This document shows, in pieces, positions 9,950 through 19,563 of a stretch of 48,226 nt of DNA. The stretch spans positions 1 to 48,226 of the forward strand of contig NZ_AFWF01000194.1 in NCBI RefSeq assembly GCF_000222605.1. The letters are read 5' to 3'. Position 1 is the first letter of the stretch; the number at the start of each line of letters is the position of its first letter. The position numbers and the translations under genes were made by a program. The stretch comes from Vibrio ichthyoenteri ATCC 700023. GTDB lineage: Bacteria; Pseudomonadota; Gammaproteobacteria; Enterobacterales; Vibrionaceae. Below the pieces are notes generated by a model. That model saw only the letters and a list, made by a program, of their open reading frames with translations. It searched no databases and was not told the origin of the DNA.

Positions 9950-11650
9950 TGAGCCAACACTTAGCCACTTTGTTACATCAACAGGGCCTACTTGAGAACA
10001 AGCATCTAAATCGATCGAATCTAAGCCAGTCTAACCGAGCGCTGACTGAAGCGAATTTTGATGTTTCAATTCTCGAGTCGCTCAGTGCTTGTCAATTGGC
10101 AAGTGCAGTCAGCAAGCTGTTTGATTTGCCTTTAGTTGATATCAACGACTTTGATTTTACCACTACTTGTGAAGCGTTAGGGCTCGGTACACTGATTCAA
10201 AAATACCATTCTTTACCGTTACAACAAACCGACCGAGTCCTGACCCTTGCGGTCGCCGATCCAACGCTAGAAGTGATTGAAAATGAATTCCGCTTCGCGA
10301 CTGGCTTACAAGTCGAGCTGGTTATCGCGGATTACAATCGCATAATAAAGGCCATTTATTCACTTTATGGTCGCAATCTTCAATCTCATGCGATGGCCAA
10401 AAAAGAGATAAATGCATACGAGTTGGAGCAATTAGTCGATCTCAGTGAGGCTGAAATTGGCCAGGAAGAAGATTTAGGTCAAGATAACGCTCCCGTCAGC
10501 CGCTACATCCACCAAATATTGCTCGAGGCGATTCGCAAAGAAGCCTCGGATATCCACTTTGAGCCCTACGAAAAGCACTATCGAGTACGATTGCGTTGTG
10601 ATGGCCTGTTAGTTGAAACTCATCATCCAGCATCTCAGCTTGGTCGACGCTTATCAACTCGGCTTAAAATCTTAGCCAATCTAGATATTGCTGAGCGTCG
10701 TCGCCCTCAAGATGGAAGAACCAAAATCAGGCTCAATGCTGATCTTGCTGTGGATATGCGAATTTCAACCCTGCCAACCTTATGGGGAGAAAAAGTCGTG
10801 TTGCGACTGCTAGAGAGTGGTGCCAGCATTCTTGATATTGAACAGCTCGGCTACAACAAAGAACAAAAAGACCACTACTTGGCGGCACTAAAAAAACCGC
10901 AAGGTCTTATTTTGATCACCGGACCTACCGGCAGTGGAAAAACGGTCTCGCTCTATACTGGCTTAAATATTTTAAACACCGCTCACGTTAATATTGCCAC
11001 GGCAGAAGATCCTGTAGAGATCAACCTCACGGGGATCAACCAAGTTCAGGTTCAGGTTCAGCCACAGATCGATTTTGATTTCGCCGCGGCATTACGATCG
11101 TTTTTACGCCAAGATCCCGACATCATCATGGTGGGGGAAATTCGGCGATCTTGAAACGGCTGAGATCGCGATCAAAGCGGCGCAAACTGGCCATCTCGTT
11201 CTTTCGACCCTGCACACCAATTCCGCAGCCGAAACGCTAGTAAGGCTACGCAGTATGGGGATTAAAGCGTATGATCTTGCCTCTTCTCTCAGTTTAGTGA
11301 TTGCGCAGCGCTTGGTGAGAAAACTCTGCCCTTATTGCAAATTCACCACCAACCTCAACTCTGATGAGCATAAAGATCTCTCTCCCCTGCACAGCGAAAA
11401 AACTTTTGTTGCCAACCCTACCGGCTGCACGCACTGCAATCATGGTTACCAAGGCCGCATTGGGTTATTTGAAGTCATGAAGGTGACCCCTGAACTGCAA
11501 CAGGCGATGTTGCAACAGTTGCCAACTCATGACATCGAGGCCATTGCCAAACGGCAAGGAATGATGACTTTACAAGAATCTGGCATCGCCAAATTGCGCT
11601 CTGGCGAAACCAGCCAACAAGAGTTGCAACGCGTACTATTTTTACCCTAA
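9949..11650 (+). pseudogene. pilB: Type IV pilus assembly ATPase PilB, broken by a +1 frameshift
   Basis: PilB is the hexameric ATPase that powers pilus extension. Frame 1 (9949-11154, 401 residues) carries the N-terminal MshE/T2SSE-type domain, the Walker A motif GPTGSGKT at about 325-332 and the Walker B segment DPDIIMVGEIR, then stops. The protein resumes in the next frame at GDLETAEIAIK (from about 11147) with the His box LSTLHTNSA and the zinc-binding pairs CPYC and CTHC, ending at 11650. Removing one G at 11144-11145 would give a normal protein of 566 residues. As written, the first product lacks the His box and zinc site and should be inactive. It could be a real mutation or a sequencing error; the rest is undecayed, which argues for a recent event or an error. 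pilA and pilC flank it. Confidence 0.9.
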
Positions 11651-11662
11651 CCAGCCTCATCC

Positions 11663-12928
11663 ATGTTCAAAAAAATAAGTAACAAAGCCAGGCCAGAATC
11701 CACTATGCGGCATAAAGAAAAGAGTGTACTTAAAGTCTATCGTTGGAAGGGAACCAATGCGCTAGGTCGACCGATTTCAGGTAAGTGCCTGGCCGTTAAC
11801 CAAAGCGAGGTTCGCGAGCGCCTCAAATTACAAAAGGTACGCATTCAAAAACTTACTAGTTACAAAATATCATGGCTAAAACGCCAATTAGAATCGGTAA
11901 AACCCAAAGACATCACCGTACTCACTCGGCAACTTGCTACTATTTTGGCGACAGGTATCCCTCTCGTACAAGCGCTTAAATTAGTTAACGACAACAACAA
12001 AAAATCCGAGATGGTTTCACTACTGCACTCGGTCACTAAAAAAATCGAGTCAGGCTTACCTCTCAGCCAAGCCCTAGCCAGCAGCCGACATTTTGATGCG
12101 CTTTATATTGATTTAATCACTACTGGTGAAGAAACGGGCCGCCTTGATCAAGTTTTTACTCGCATCGCAAATTATCGGGAAAAATCAGAACGTCTAAAAG
12201 CAAAAGTGATCAAGGCGATGATTTACCCTTCGATGGTATTACTCACCGCTCTTGTGGTTAGCTGGGTCATATTGACCATGGTCATTCCTGAGTTTGAGGA
12301 CATGTTCCAAAGTTTTGGCGCGGAACTTCCTGGGTTTACGCAACGAGTGCTATCCCTATCTTCCTACGCTCGTGAGCATGGCATCGCCCTATTTCTGTGC
12401 CCTATTGTGGCCTTACTACTCACTAAGTTAGGTTGTAAATATTATTACCCTTACCGATTTCAGCTCAGTCGTTTAAGCTTGCGCCTGCCCTTAATTGGCT
12501 CTGTTGTTAGCAAAGCCGCTATTGCAAAATTTAGTCGCACCATGGCAACCAGTATCGCTGCTGGCATTCCTATTTTGGCCGGTTTAAAGTCAGCCGCAAA
12601 AACCACTAATCATTGTTACTATCAAGCAGCGATTAGCCGAGTCTATAAGGAAACGGCTGCAGGTATGCCACTCTATGTGGCAATGCGTCATAGCAATACA
12701 TTTCCCGAAATGCCGTTGCAAATGATCATGATCGGAGAAGAAACAGGGCGACTCGATGAAATGCTACATAAAATTGCAACACTCTACGAAACTGAAATCG
12801 ATGAGACCGTTGATAACTTGGGTAAAATAATTGAACCCGCCATTATTATCTTCCTTAGCCTTATCGTGGGAAGTCTCGTGATCGCTATCTATCTACCAGT
12901 GTTTAATTTAATGAACGTTATAGGCTAA
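11663..12928 (+). CDS. pilC: Type IV pilus inner-membrane platform protein PilC
   Basis: PilC is the polytopic inner-membrane platform on which PilB acts to assemble pilin. The 421-residue protein has two T2SSF domains, each with the family motif TGEETGRLD / GEETGRLDEML (about residues 153 and 353). Membrane helices lie around 190-210, 235-255 and at the C-terminus (IIEPAIIIFLSLIVGSLVIAI). The start is uncertain: the ATG at 11663 has no clear Shine-Dalgarno, and the ATG at 11705 (MRHKEKS) fits the family start as well. It follows pilB by 12 bases and belongs to the pilABCD operon. Confidence 0.95.
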   Translation: MFKKISNKARPESTMRHKEKSVLKVYRWKGTNALGRPISGKCLAVNQSEVRERLKLQKVRIQKLTSYKISWLKRQLESVKPKDITVLTRQLATILATGIPLVQALKLVNDNNKKSEMVSLLHSVTKKIESGLPLSQALASSRHFDALYIDLITTGEETGRLDQVFTRIANYREKSERLKAKVIKAMIYPSMVLLTALVVSWVILTMVIPEFEDMFQSFGAELPGFTQRVLSLSSYAREHGIALFLCPIVALLLTKLGCKYYYPYRFQLSRLSLRLPLIGSVVSKAAIAKFSRTMATSIAAGIPILAGLKSAAKTTNHCYYQAAISRVYKETAAGMPLYVAMRHSNTFPEMPLQMIMIGEETGRLDEMLHKIATLYETEIDETVDNLGKIIEPAIIIFLSLIVGSLVIAIYLPVFNLMNVIG

Positions 12929-12970
12929 GATAGCTGCTCATTATTAGGCCATGCGCTCAACGAGTTCTCT

Positions 12971-13840
12971 ATGCAACCATTTATTTATTATCCTTGGCTC
13001 TTCCCGCTTCTTGCGACTGTGTTTGGTCTCATTGTCGGCAGCTTCCTTAATGTGGTCATCTATCGCTTACCCATCATGATGGAACGCGAGTGGCGTCGTG
13101 ATTGTGCCGAGAGTTTCCCTGAATGCAAACTGGAAGTGCCACAAGATACCTTTAATCTAAGTATCCCTCGTTCAGCTTGTCCTACGTGTAAAACACAGAT
13201 CCGTGCGATCGACAATATTCCAATTATTAGCTGGCTGCTACTGCGTGGAAAGTGCCATCAATGCAAAAGTAATATCAGTGCCCGTTACCCATTAATTGAG
13301 CTGCTGACGGGGGGCTTGAGCTTTCTTGTCGCAAGCCATTTTCCAATCAGCTACTTCGCCATTGCACTGCTGTTTTTCACCTTCGTCTTAATCGCGGCAA
13401 CGTTTATCGATCTTGATACCATGCTACTGCCCGATCAGCTGACATTACCGCTCATGTGGAGTGGCATAGCACTCGCCCTGTTCGGTTTCAGCCCCGTTAG
13501 CTTGCAAGATTCCGTCATTGGAGCAATGGCGGGCTACCTTTGCTTATGGAGTGTGTATTGGGCTTTTAAACTCATCACCAAAAAAGAAGGCATGGGATAC
13601 GGTGATTTCAAACTGCTCGCTGCACTAGGTGCTTGGTTGGGTTGGCAGTACCTACCAATGATCATTTTAGTTTCATCATTAGTTGGACTGGTGTTTGGCC
13701 TAATTCAATTACGACTACAGAGCAAAGGCATAGACAAAGCCTTTCCATTTGGCCCTTACCTGGCGATAGCCGGTTGGATTGCCATGCTCTGGGGGGAACA
13801 AATTCTCCAAAGTTACTACCGTTTCCTACTAGGAGCCTAG
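12971..13840 (+). CDS. pilD: Prepilin peptidase / N-methyltransferase PilD
   Basis: PilD cleaves the leader from type IV prepilins and pseudopilins and methylates the new N-terminal residue, serving both pilus and type II secretion. The 289-residue membrane protein has the cytoplasmic zinc tetracysteine C70-C73-C95-C98 and the two catalytic aspartates of the aspartyl protease family, D149 in FIDLDT and D212 in GYGDFK. About eight membrane helices are visible. It precedes coaE by three bases, the usual pilD-coaE-zapD-yacG order of gammaproteobacteria. PilA, with its G-FTLIELM site, is an obvious substrate. Confidence 0.97.
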   Translation: MQPFIYYPWLFPLLATVFGLIVGSFLNVVIYRLPIMMEREWRRDCAESFPECKLEVPQDTFNLSIPRSACPTCKTQIRAIDNIPIISWLLLRGKCHQCKSNISARYPLIELLTGGLSFLVASHFPISYFAIALLFFTFVLIAATFIDLDTMLLPDQLTLPLMWSGIALALFGFSPVSLQDSVIGAMAGYLCLWSVYWAFKLITKKEGMGYGDFKLLAALGAWLGWQYLPMIILVSSLVGLVFGLIQLRLQSKGIDKAFPFGPYLAIAGWIAMLWGEQILQSYYRFLLGA

Positions 13841-13843
13841 CTA

Positions 13844-14452
13844 ATGCCTATCGTTATTGGCCTTACTGGCGGTATTGCAAGTGGCAAAACCACCGTCGCG
13901 AATTTATTTCATGAGCAATTTGGGATTGATATTGTCGATGCCGATATCATTGCTCGTGACGTTGTTGAGCCTGAAAGTGACGGGCTCAAACAAATAACCA
14001 ACCGATACGGAACCGAGATATTACTCAGTGACGGAACGTTAAATCGCGCAAGGCTGCGCGATATTATTTTTGCCGATCCAAGTGAAAAGCAGTGGCTCGA
14101 TTCATTGTTACACCCGATGATCCGTCAGGCAATGCTAGAACAACTAGCTCAAGCATCGACACCTTACGCATTATTAGTGATCCCATTGATGGTGGAAAAC
14201 AACCTTCAAACGCTTGCTGATCGAATTTTGGTGATAGATGTCGACCAAGATAGCCAAGTTGAACGCACGATGTTGCGAGATGGCATCTCAAAACAACAAG
14301 CTCAAGCTATCGTCAATTCTCAAGCAACGAGAGAGCAACGACTCGCGATTGCCGACGATGTGATTAAAAACCACACAAAAAACCAACAACTTTTGTACCA
14401 AATCACAGAATTACATAAAAAGTACCTAGAAATGTGTAGGGAAAATCGGTGA
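13844..14452 (+). CDS. coaE: Dephospho-CoA kinase
   Basis: CoaE phosphorylates the ribose 3' hydroxyl of dephospho-CoA, the last step of coenzyme A synthesis. The 202-residue protein starts with a P-loop, GGIASGKT at residues 9-16, followed by the DADIIARDVVEP segment of the substrate lid and the RARLRDIIF region. It is tightly spaced behind pilD (three bases), suggesting co-transcription. Length is normal for the family. Confidence 0.97.
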   Translation: MPIVIGLTGGIASGKTTVANLFHEQFGIDIVDADIIARDVVEPESDGLKQITNRYGTEILLSDGTLNRARLRDIIFADPSEKQWLDSLLHPMIRQAMLEQLAQASTPYALLVIPLMVENNLQTLADRILVIDVDQDSQVERTMLRDGISKQQAQAIVNSQATREQRLAIADDVIKNHTKNQQLLYQITELHKKYLEMCRENR

Positions 14453-14486
14453 GAATAAAGCGACAAAACTTCAGGGCTGCATGTAA

Positions 14487-15227
14487 ATGACCACTCACTA
14501 CTTTGAACACCCACTGAACGAGAAAACTCGCATCTACCTACGTGTAGAGGCGTTGCTGCATCAGTTGGATGTTTCAGGCCAATTCAGTGATGACTTACAG
14601 CACCTAAATTTCTTTCGTGCCTTATTTGATCTGCTAGAAATTTTTGAGCAAATTCAACTTAAAAGCGAGTTAGCCAAAGACATTGAGAAGCAGCGACAGA
14701 CTTATCGTAACTGGCTCAACGTTGACGGCGTCGACCAAAACACCTTGCAAGATATCCTGCAAGAAGTCGACCAAGTGCATAGCCAATTAATGGCGGCTGA
14801 ACGTTTTGGTCAACGCTTAAAAGAAGACCGCTTCTTAAGTGCGATCCGCCAGCGATTTAATTTACCTGGTGGGGCGTGCTGCTTTGACTTACCAGCTCTC
14901 CATCATTGGTTGCATCTCCCAAGTGAAGAGAAACAAGCCGATGCGAGCAACTGGATGGAATCTCTGGGTGCGTTATCCAACGCTCTGCAACTATGGCTCA
15001 AGCTTACGCGTGAAACCGGGCACTTTATTACTCAGCAAGCTCACAACGGTTTTTATCAAAGTGATGCCGAAGAAGCGAATATTTTGCGCTTAAACATTCC
15101 AATGCAATATGGTGTTTATCCCATGATTTCCGGACATAAAAACCGTTTTGCCATCAAATTTATCGAGTTCAAATCAGGCCAAGCCTTTGCTGGTAATGTC
15201 GCGTTTGAACTGGCCGTTTGCTGTTAA
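14487..15227 (+). CDS. zapD: Cell division protein ZapD
   Basis: ZapD binds the C-terminal tail of FtsZ and bundles its filaments at the division site. The 246-residue cytoplasmic protein begins [17 protein letters not shown], the family N-terminus, and contains the conserved region with [17 protein letters not shown]. The second half is beta-rich and ends in a short hydrophobic tail. It lies between coaE and yacG, as in Escherichia coli. The ATG at 14487 is preceded by a modest GGCTG ribosome-binding stretch. Confidence 0.95.
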   Translation: MTTHYFEHPLNEKTRIYLRVEALLHQLDVSGQFSDDLQHLNFFRALFDLLEIFEQIQLKSELAKDIEKQRQTYRNWLNVDGVDQNTLQDILQEVDQVHSQLMAAERFGQRLKEDRFLSAIRQRFNLPGGACCFDLPALHHWLHLPSEEKQADASNWMESLGALSNALQLWLKLTRETGHFITQQAHNGFYQSDAEEANILRLNIPMQYGVYPMISGHKNRFAIKFIEFKSGQAFAGNVAFELAVCC

Positions 15228-15302
15228 GCCATCTATCCCAAGCTTACGTCTACAACGTTAATTGCTATACTGGCGATAATCTTTACTGATCGAATACTAT
15301 TT

Positions 15303-15497
15303 ATGACTAAAATTACTAAAGTTCCATGCCCACAATGTGGCACTGAAGTCGTTTGGGGTGAGCAAAGCCCATTTCGTCCATTCTGCAGCAAACAATGCCA
15401 AATGATCGATTTTGGTGAGTGGGCCGATGAAGAGAACAGCATTGCAGGCGCACCGGACATGTCTGACAGCGACGGTTGGTCAGAAGACCAGTACTAA
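15303..15497 (+). CDS. yacG: DNA gyrase inhibitor / zinc-binding protein YacG
   Basis: YacG is a small zinc protein that binds GyrB and inhibits gyrase. The 64-residue product has the zinc ligands C9, C12, C28 and C32 in a CPxC...CSKxC arrangement, followed by IDFGEWADE and an acidic tail, all family features. It closes the pilA-yacG gene set. Its TAA stop is followed with no gap by the 7-bp tandem repeat array, so any loss of that stop would extend the protein into a heptad repeat that is open in all three frames. Confidence 0.95.
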   Translation: MTKITKVPCPQCGTEVVWGEQSPFRPFCSKQCQMIDFGEWADEENSIAGAPDMSDSDGWSEDQY

Positions 15498-15602
15498 GCG
15501 AGAAGCGAGAAGCGAGAAGCGAGAAGCGAGAAGCGAGAAGCGAGAAGCGAGAAGCGAGAAGCGAGAAGCGAGAAGCGAGAAGCGAGAAGCGAGAAGCGAG
15601 AA
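15498..15602. repeat. Perfect tandem array of 15 copies of the 7-bp unit GCGAGAA
   Basis: The array fills 105 bases exactly, without a mismatch. It begins on the first base after the yacG stop and ends nine bases before the terminator hairpin. All reading frames are open on both strands (the plus strand would give repeats of REARSEK). I recall similar heptamer arrays in intergenic regions of vibrios and Shewanella. Perfect copies imply recent expansion by slippage. Confidence 0.98.
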
Positions 15603-15610
15603 GTATTTTT

Positions 15611-15642
15611 AAGGGTTGGCGTTCTGCGTCAACCTTTTTTAT
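15611..15642 (+). terminator. Rho-independent terminator after yacG and the heptamer array
   Basis: GGGTTGGCG and CGTCAACC pair around TTCTG and run into a T6 tract. It ends the plus-strand pil-yacG transcription unit ahead of the convergent rplS operon. Confidence 0.85.
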
Positions 15643-15732
15643 TTTCTAATACATGATATTGCCTAGCATCTCGAACTCTATAGCGCAGCGTTCTAAGATC
15701 TCGTAGCAAGGCGTTCATTGTTGTAAAAAAAA

Positions 15733-15754
15733 GCGGAGGCCAAATGGCCTCCGC
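15733..15754 (-). terminator. Rho-independent terminator of the rpsP-rplS operon
   Basis: On the minus strand a perfect nine-base stem, GCGGAGGCC with GGCCTCCGC around a four-base loop, is followed by TTTTTTTT. It sits about 30 bases beyond the rplS stop. Confidence 0.95.
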
Positions 15755-15782
15755 TAATACTATGAGAACGCTAGTTATAGCA

Positions 15783-16136
15783 TTACTTCTTAGTAAGTTT
15801 CTCTTTGATACGAGCTGACTTACCAGAACGCTCACGTAGGTAGTACAACTTGGCACGACGTACTGCACCGCGGCGTTTAACTTCAATGCTATCAACGATT
15901 GGAGAGTGTGTTTGGAACGTACGCTCAACACCTTCACCGTTAGAGATTTTACGTACAGTGAAAGCAGAGTGCAGGCCACGGTTACGGATTGCGATTACAA
16001 CGCCTTCAAAAGCCTGTAGACGCTCACGCTCACCTTCTTTTACCTTAACTTGTACAACAACAGTGTCACCTGGTGCGAATTTAGGTAGGCCTGATTTTAG
16101 TTGCTCTTCTTCAAGAGCCTTGATGATGTTACTCAT
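15783..16136 (-). CDS. rplS: 50S ribosomal protein L19
   Basis: L19 sits at the interface of the 30S and 50S subunits. The 117-residue protein has the family core [20 protein letters not shown], the [22 protein letters not shown] segment and the basic C-terminus with [19 protein letters not shown]. It is the last gene of rpsP-rimM-trmD-rplS, 49 bases after trmD, and is closed by a strong terminator. Confidence 0.99.
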   Translation of the reverse strand: MSNIIKALEEEQLKSGLPKFAPGDTVVVQVKVKEGERERLQAFEGVVIAIRNRGLHSAFTVRKISNGEGVERTFQTHSPIVDSIEVKRRGAVRRAKLYYLRERSGKSARIKEKLTKK

Positions 16137-16185
16137 TTTAATAAATTCCTAGAATAAACTGATACTTAATAAAATAGGTTACTGC

Positions 16186-16935
16186 TTACTTTTCACCTGC
16201 GCGATGCGCTTTGATGAATTCAGCCAGTAATTGTTCCTGTTCGTCAGTCAGAGCTAGGTTTTCCAGGAGTTCTGGTCTTCTTAGCCAAGTACGGCCTAGC
16301 GATTGCATTAATCGCCAGCGACGAATGTCCTTATGATTGCCTGACATCAGTACCGCAGGTACTTCTTTGCCATCCAATGTTTCAGGGCGCGTATAATGAG
16401 GGCAATCTAACAGACCATTTGCAAAAGAATCTTCTTCTGCCGACGCAAAGTCTCCAAGTACACCCGGTATAAACCTTGATACTGAGTCAATTAACGTCAT
16501 GGCTGGTATTTCACCACCCGTCATCACAAAATCCCCAATTGACCATTCTTCGTCAACTTCAGATTGAATGATGCGCTCATCCACCCCTTCGTAGCGACCA
16601 CAAATAAGAAGCAAGTTCTCGTTCGTTGCCAGCTCTTCAACCCCAGTTTGGTCGAGCTTGCGACCTTGAGGTGATAGGTAAATGACTTTCGTCTTTCCCG
16701 GTGACGCCTGTTTTGCTGATTGAATGGCATCGCGCAAAGGCTGAACCATCATCAACATCCCTGGACCACCACCGTAAGGTCTATCATCAACAGTGCGATG
16801 TTTATCATGAGTGAAATCACGAGGATTCCATGTCTCAATAGATAAAAGACCTTTTTTAACCGCTTGACCTGTTACTCCAAAATCAGTAACAGAACGGAAC
16901 ATTTCAGGAAACAGGCTAATTATGCCAACCCACAT
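16186..16935 (-). CDS. trmD: tRNA (guanine-N1)-methyltransferase TrmD
   Basis: TrmD makes m1G37 in tRNAs with CNN... anticodon neighbours, preventing +1 frameshifting. The 249-residue protein is a SPOUT trefoil-knot enzyme: N-terminal [13 protein letters not shown], the [11 protein letters not shown] segment at about 57-67, [13 protein letters not shown], and the [11 protein letters not shown] knot motif near 131-142. It starts with ATG at 16935, 27 bases after rimM, in the conserved operon order. Confidence 0.99.
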   Translation of the reverse strand: MWVGIISLFPEMFRSVTDFGVTGQAVKKGLLSIETWNPRDFTHDKHRTVDDRPYGGGPGMLMMVQPLRDAIQSAKQASPGKTKVIYLSPQGRKLDQTGVEELATNENLLLICGRYEGVDERIIQSEVDEEWSIGDFVMTGGEIPAMTLIDSVSRFIPGVLGDFASAEEDSFANGLLDCPHYTRPETLDGKEVPAVLMSGNHKDIRRWRLMQSLGRTWLRRPELLENLALTDEQEQLLAEFIKAHRAGEK

Positions 16936-16962
16936 GTGTTCTCTCGCTCTGTAATTTTGGAA

Positions 16963-17517
16963 TTAGAATCCAGGATCCCAGTCAACTTCGATCCGTTGAG
17001 CTACGCGATCAACTTTGATGATCACTTGCTCTTCAAGAAACGGGATTAATCGTTCCTTTTGTCCGAAAGCATCTTTTAGATTTGCTTTAACAACCAGAAC
17101 ATCGTTTGAGCCAGTTTCTAGCATGTCGGTAACAACACCTAGATCGTAACCTTTTGTGGTTACTACTTGCATACCAAACAATTCGCGCCAGTAGAATTCT
17201 TCTTCTGACAGCTCAGGAAGTACCGCAGGGTCAATAGCAATTTCAAAGTTGGTTAGTAGTTGCGCGTCTTCGCGAACATCTAACCCTGCTAGTTTACATA
17301 CATAACCTTGGCCATGACGTTTCCAGCTTTCTACTTTGTACTCAACCCATTCGCCTTTTTGGTTTAAATACCAAGGGCTATAATCGAAAATACTTTCAGC
17401 ATTGTCTGTGTAGGAGAAAACTTTAAGCCAGCCACGAATACCATAGGTAGACCCAAGTTTACCCACAATGATTCTGTTGTTTTGCTCACTCATAGTTTCT
17501 TCACCCTTCATCGACAT
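16963..17517 (-). CDS. rimM: 16S rRNA processing / ribosome maturation factor RimM
   Basis: RimM binds S19 and assists maturation of the 30S head. The 184-residue protein has the N-terminal RimM barrel ([20 protein letters not shown]) and a C-terminal PRC-barrel ending [10 protein letters not shown]. The frame starts [12 protein letters not shown], the form I recall for Vibrio. A second ATG at 17493 has a better Shine-Dalgarno (GAAGGGTGAAG), so the real start could be the MSEQ position. It lies between rpsP and trmD. Confidence 0.97.
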   Translation of the reverse strand: MSMKGEETMSEQNNRIIVGKLGSTYGIRGWLKVFSYTDNAESIFDYSPWYLNQKGEWVEYKVESWKRHGQGYVCKLAGLDVREDAQLLTNFEIAIDPAVLPELSEEEFYWRELFGMQVVTTKGYDLGVVTDMLETGSNDVLVVKANLKDAFGQKERLIPFLEEQVIIKVDRVAQRIEVDWDPGF

Positions 17518-17541
17518 AAGCTATTTCTCTATAAAAAAGAA

Positions 17542-17790
17542 TTAAGCCGCTTTTTGAGCGTCTTTAACTAGCTTAGCTACGCGGTCAGATAGAGATGCGC
17601 CTTGACCAACCCAATGGTTAACGCGATCTAGGTCTAGACGTAGACCTTCTTCTTGACCTTGAGCAGTAGGGTTAAAGAAACCTACTTTCTCGATGAAACG
17701 GCCAGTTGCAGCGTTACGGCTATCCGCAACTACGATTTGGTAAAATGGACGCTTTTTAGCGCCGTGACGTGCCAAACGAATGGTAACCAT
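17542..17790 (-). CDS. rpsP: 30S ribosomal protein S16
   Basis: S16 is an early assembly protein of the small subunit. The 82-residue protein has the family start [20 protein letters not shown] and the [12 protein letters not shown] segment. It is the first gene of the four-gene operon and is preceded by a good promoter and an about 90-base leader that contains a hairpin with a T-rich tail. Confidence 0.99.
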   Translation of the reverse strand: MVTIRLARHGAKKRPFYQIVVADSRNAATGRFIEKVGFFNPTAQGQEEGLRLDLDRVNHWVGQGASLSDRVAKLVKDAQKAA

Positions 17791-17823
17791 GTCGTCCTCT
17801 TTGCTTTCTCAAAAATAAAATTA

Positions 17824-17861
17824 ACCCCAATAACCGTCTAATAAGTTAAACAGTTTGGGGT
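17824..17861 (-). promoter_or_regulatory. Leader hairpin upstream of rpsP, possible attenuator
   Basis: On the minus strand ACCCCAA and TTGGGGT pair around a 24-base AT-rich loop and are followed by TAATTTTATTTTT. The element lies between the predicted transcription start (about 17879) and the rpsP ATG, so it resembles an intrinsic terminator inside the leader. The long loop makes it weaker than the end-of-operon terminators. Confidence 0.4.
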
Positions 17862-17885
17862 CTCGTGCCAAAATAAAGCTCCGGA

Positions 17886-17913
17886 ATTTTACTCTTATTC
17901 AGGAGCAATGCAA
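17886..17913 (-). promoter_or_regulatory. Promoter of the rpsP-rimM-trmD-rplS operon
   Basis: On the minus strand a -35 box TTGCAT (17908-17913) and a -10 box TAAAAT (17886-17891) are separated by 16 bases, about 95-120 bases upstream of rpsP. Confidence 0.6.
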
Positions 17914-17977
17914 GGTGTTTAGCTATTTTTTCACCACCACAAATTGGGAAATAAGTATGTGATTTAGCTAACACCTT
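17912..17977. repeat. Long-spaced inverted repeat between ffh and rpsP
   Basis: AAGGTGTTTAGCT (17912-17924) is the near-perfect inverse of AGCTAACACCTT (17966-17977), separated by 41 bases. It follows ffh on the minus strand and its left arm touches the rpsP -35 box. There is no T-tract, so it is not a standard terminator. Confidence 0.6.
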
Positions 17978-18001
17978 GAAACTTCATTTGTGTTTGTACA
18001 A

Positions 18002-19381
18002 TTAACGACCAAATGGGTTAAAACCACCACCCATACCGCCGCCCATCATACCTTGCATGTTACGCATCATGCCTTTCATGCCACCCTTCTGCATTTTCTT
18101 CATCATCTTCTGCATTTGAGTAAACTGTTTCAGCAGACGGTTAACATCTTGTACTTGAGTACCCGAGCCTGCTGCGATGCGTTTTTTGCGTGAACCTTTA
18201 ATCAATTCTGGGCGCTGACGCTCTTTCATCGTCATCGAGTTAATGATCGCTTCCATTTGGTGGAACATTTTGTCATCAACTTTATCTTTTACGTTGGCGG
18301 GTAAGTTGCTCATACCTGGCAGCTTATCCATCATGCCCATCATACCGCCCATGTTTTGCATCTGACCAAGCTGTTCGCGGAAATCTTCCAAGTCGAAGCC
18401 TTTCTTCTCTTTGAATTTTTTCGCTAATTTTTCTGCTTTTTCAGTGTCAACATTACGTTGTAGATCTTCAATCAGTGACAGTACGTCACCCATACCAAGA
18501 ATACGTGAAGCCACACGATCAGGATGGAAAGGTTCTAGTGCGTCGGTCTTCTCACCTACACCCAAGAATTTAATTGGTTTGCCGGTAATGTGGCGAACTG
18601 ATAGTGCCGCACCACCACGCGCATCACCATCGACTTTCGTCAAGATGACACCGGTTAGTGGAATGGCATCACCAAATGCTTTCGCAGTATTAGCCGCATC
18701 TTGACCCGTCATTGCATCAACAACGAATAGCGTTTCAACCGGGGTAATCGCAGCATGGAGATCTTGGATCTCCGCCATCATCACTTCATCAACAGCCAGA
18801 CGACCCGCAGTATCGACAATCAGCACATCGTAGAATTTCTTCTTCGCGTGGTCGATTGCTGCATTCGCGATATCAAGTGGCTTTTGATCAGGCGATGATG
18901 GGAAGAAGTCAACGCCGATATCGGTCGCGAGTGTTTCTAGCTGCTTAATCGCCGCAGGGCGATAAACGTCGGCAGAAACAACCAGAACTTTCTTCTTCTC
19001 ACGCTCTTTAAGTAGTTTTGATAGTTTACCTACTGAGGTGGTTTTACCCGCACCTTGTAGACCAGCCATCAAGATAACCGCAGGTGGTTGAGCGGCAAGG
19101 TTTAGCGCCTCGTTCGACTCACCCATAACCGCTTCAAGCTCAGCCTGAACGATTTTGATAAATTCTTGGCCTGGCGTAAGAGATTTAGACACCTCAACAC
19201 CAACAGCGCTTTCTTTAATACGTTGAATGAAATCACGAACTACTGGTAATGCAACGTCTGCTTCCAGTAAGGCCATGCGTACTTCACGTAAGGTATCTTT
19301 TATATTGTCTTCAGTCAGACGACCTTTACCACTGATGTTCTTCAGGGTTTTGGATAGGCGATCCGTTAAATTCTCAAACAT
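18002..19381 (-). CDS. ffh: Signal recognition particle GTPase Ffh
   Basis: Ffh binds 4.5S RNA and signal sequences and targets ribosomes to FtsY at the membrane. The 459-residue protein has the N domain, the G domain with P-loop GLQGAGKT at 107-114, DTAGRL, and TKVDGDARGG. Its C-terminal methionine-rich M domain has the SGTQVQDVNRLLKQF RNA-binding segment and a Gly/Met-rich tail ending GGGFNPFGR. It lies upstream of rpsP on the same strand and is divergent from ypjD, as in Escherichia coli. Confidence 0.99.
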   Translation of the reverse strand: MFENLTDRLSKTLKNISGKGRLTEDNIKDTLREVRMALLEADVALPVVRDFIQRIKESAVGVEVSKSLTPGQEFIKIVQAELEAVMGESNEALNLAAQPPAVILMAGLQGAGKTTSVGKLSKLLKEREKKKVLVVSADVYRPAAIKQLETLATDIGVDFFPSSPDQKPLDIANAAIDHAKKKFYDVLIVDTAGRLAVDEVMMAEIQDLHAAITPVETLFVVDAMTGQDAANTAKAFGDAIPLTGVILTKVDGDARGGAALSVRHITGKPIKFLGVGEKTDALEPFHPDRVASRILGMGDVLSLIEDLQRNVDTEKAEKLAKKFKEKKGFDLEDFREQLGQMQNMGGMMGMMDKLPGMSNLPANVKDKVDDKMFHQMEAIINSMTMKERQRPELIKGSRKKRIAAGSGTQVQDVNRLLKQFTQMQKMMKKMQKGGMKGMMRNMQGMMGGGMGGGFNPFGR

Positions 19382-19563
19382 CCTTTACTCTTCGCTATTT
19401 TCGGCGACATATTACTGTGAGTATACCTTAGCCAACCCTTGCTTGGCACTAGTCGATTAGAAATTGATATCTCATCTCTCACAATTGACCTGATATAAGC
19501 CATGGCTCATGCGGTAGATGCAAGGTATAATTTGTTAACAATCGACCAGCTTAATTGAGAGTA

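Noticed and set aside
15412-15612. 66-codon frame ending in REARSEK heptads
   Set aside because: It is yacG out of frame plus the 7-bp DNA repeat, which is open in every frame; there is no independent start signal.
17990-18193. His-rich 67-codon plus-strand frame
   Set aside because: It is the reverse complement of the Met/Gly-rich C-terminus of Ffh.
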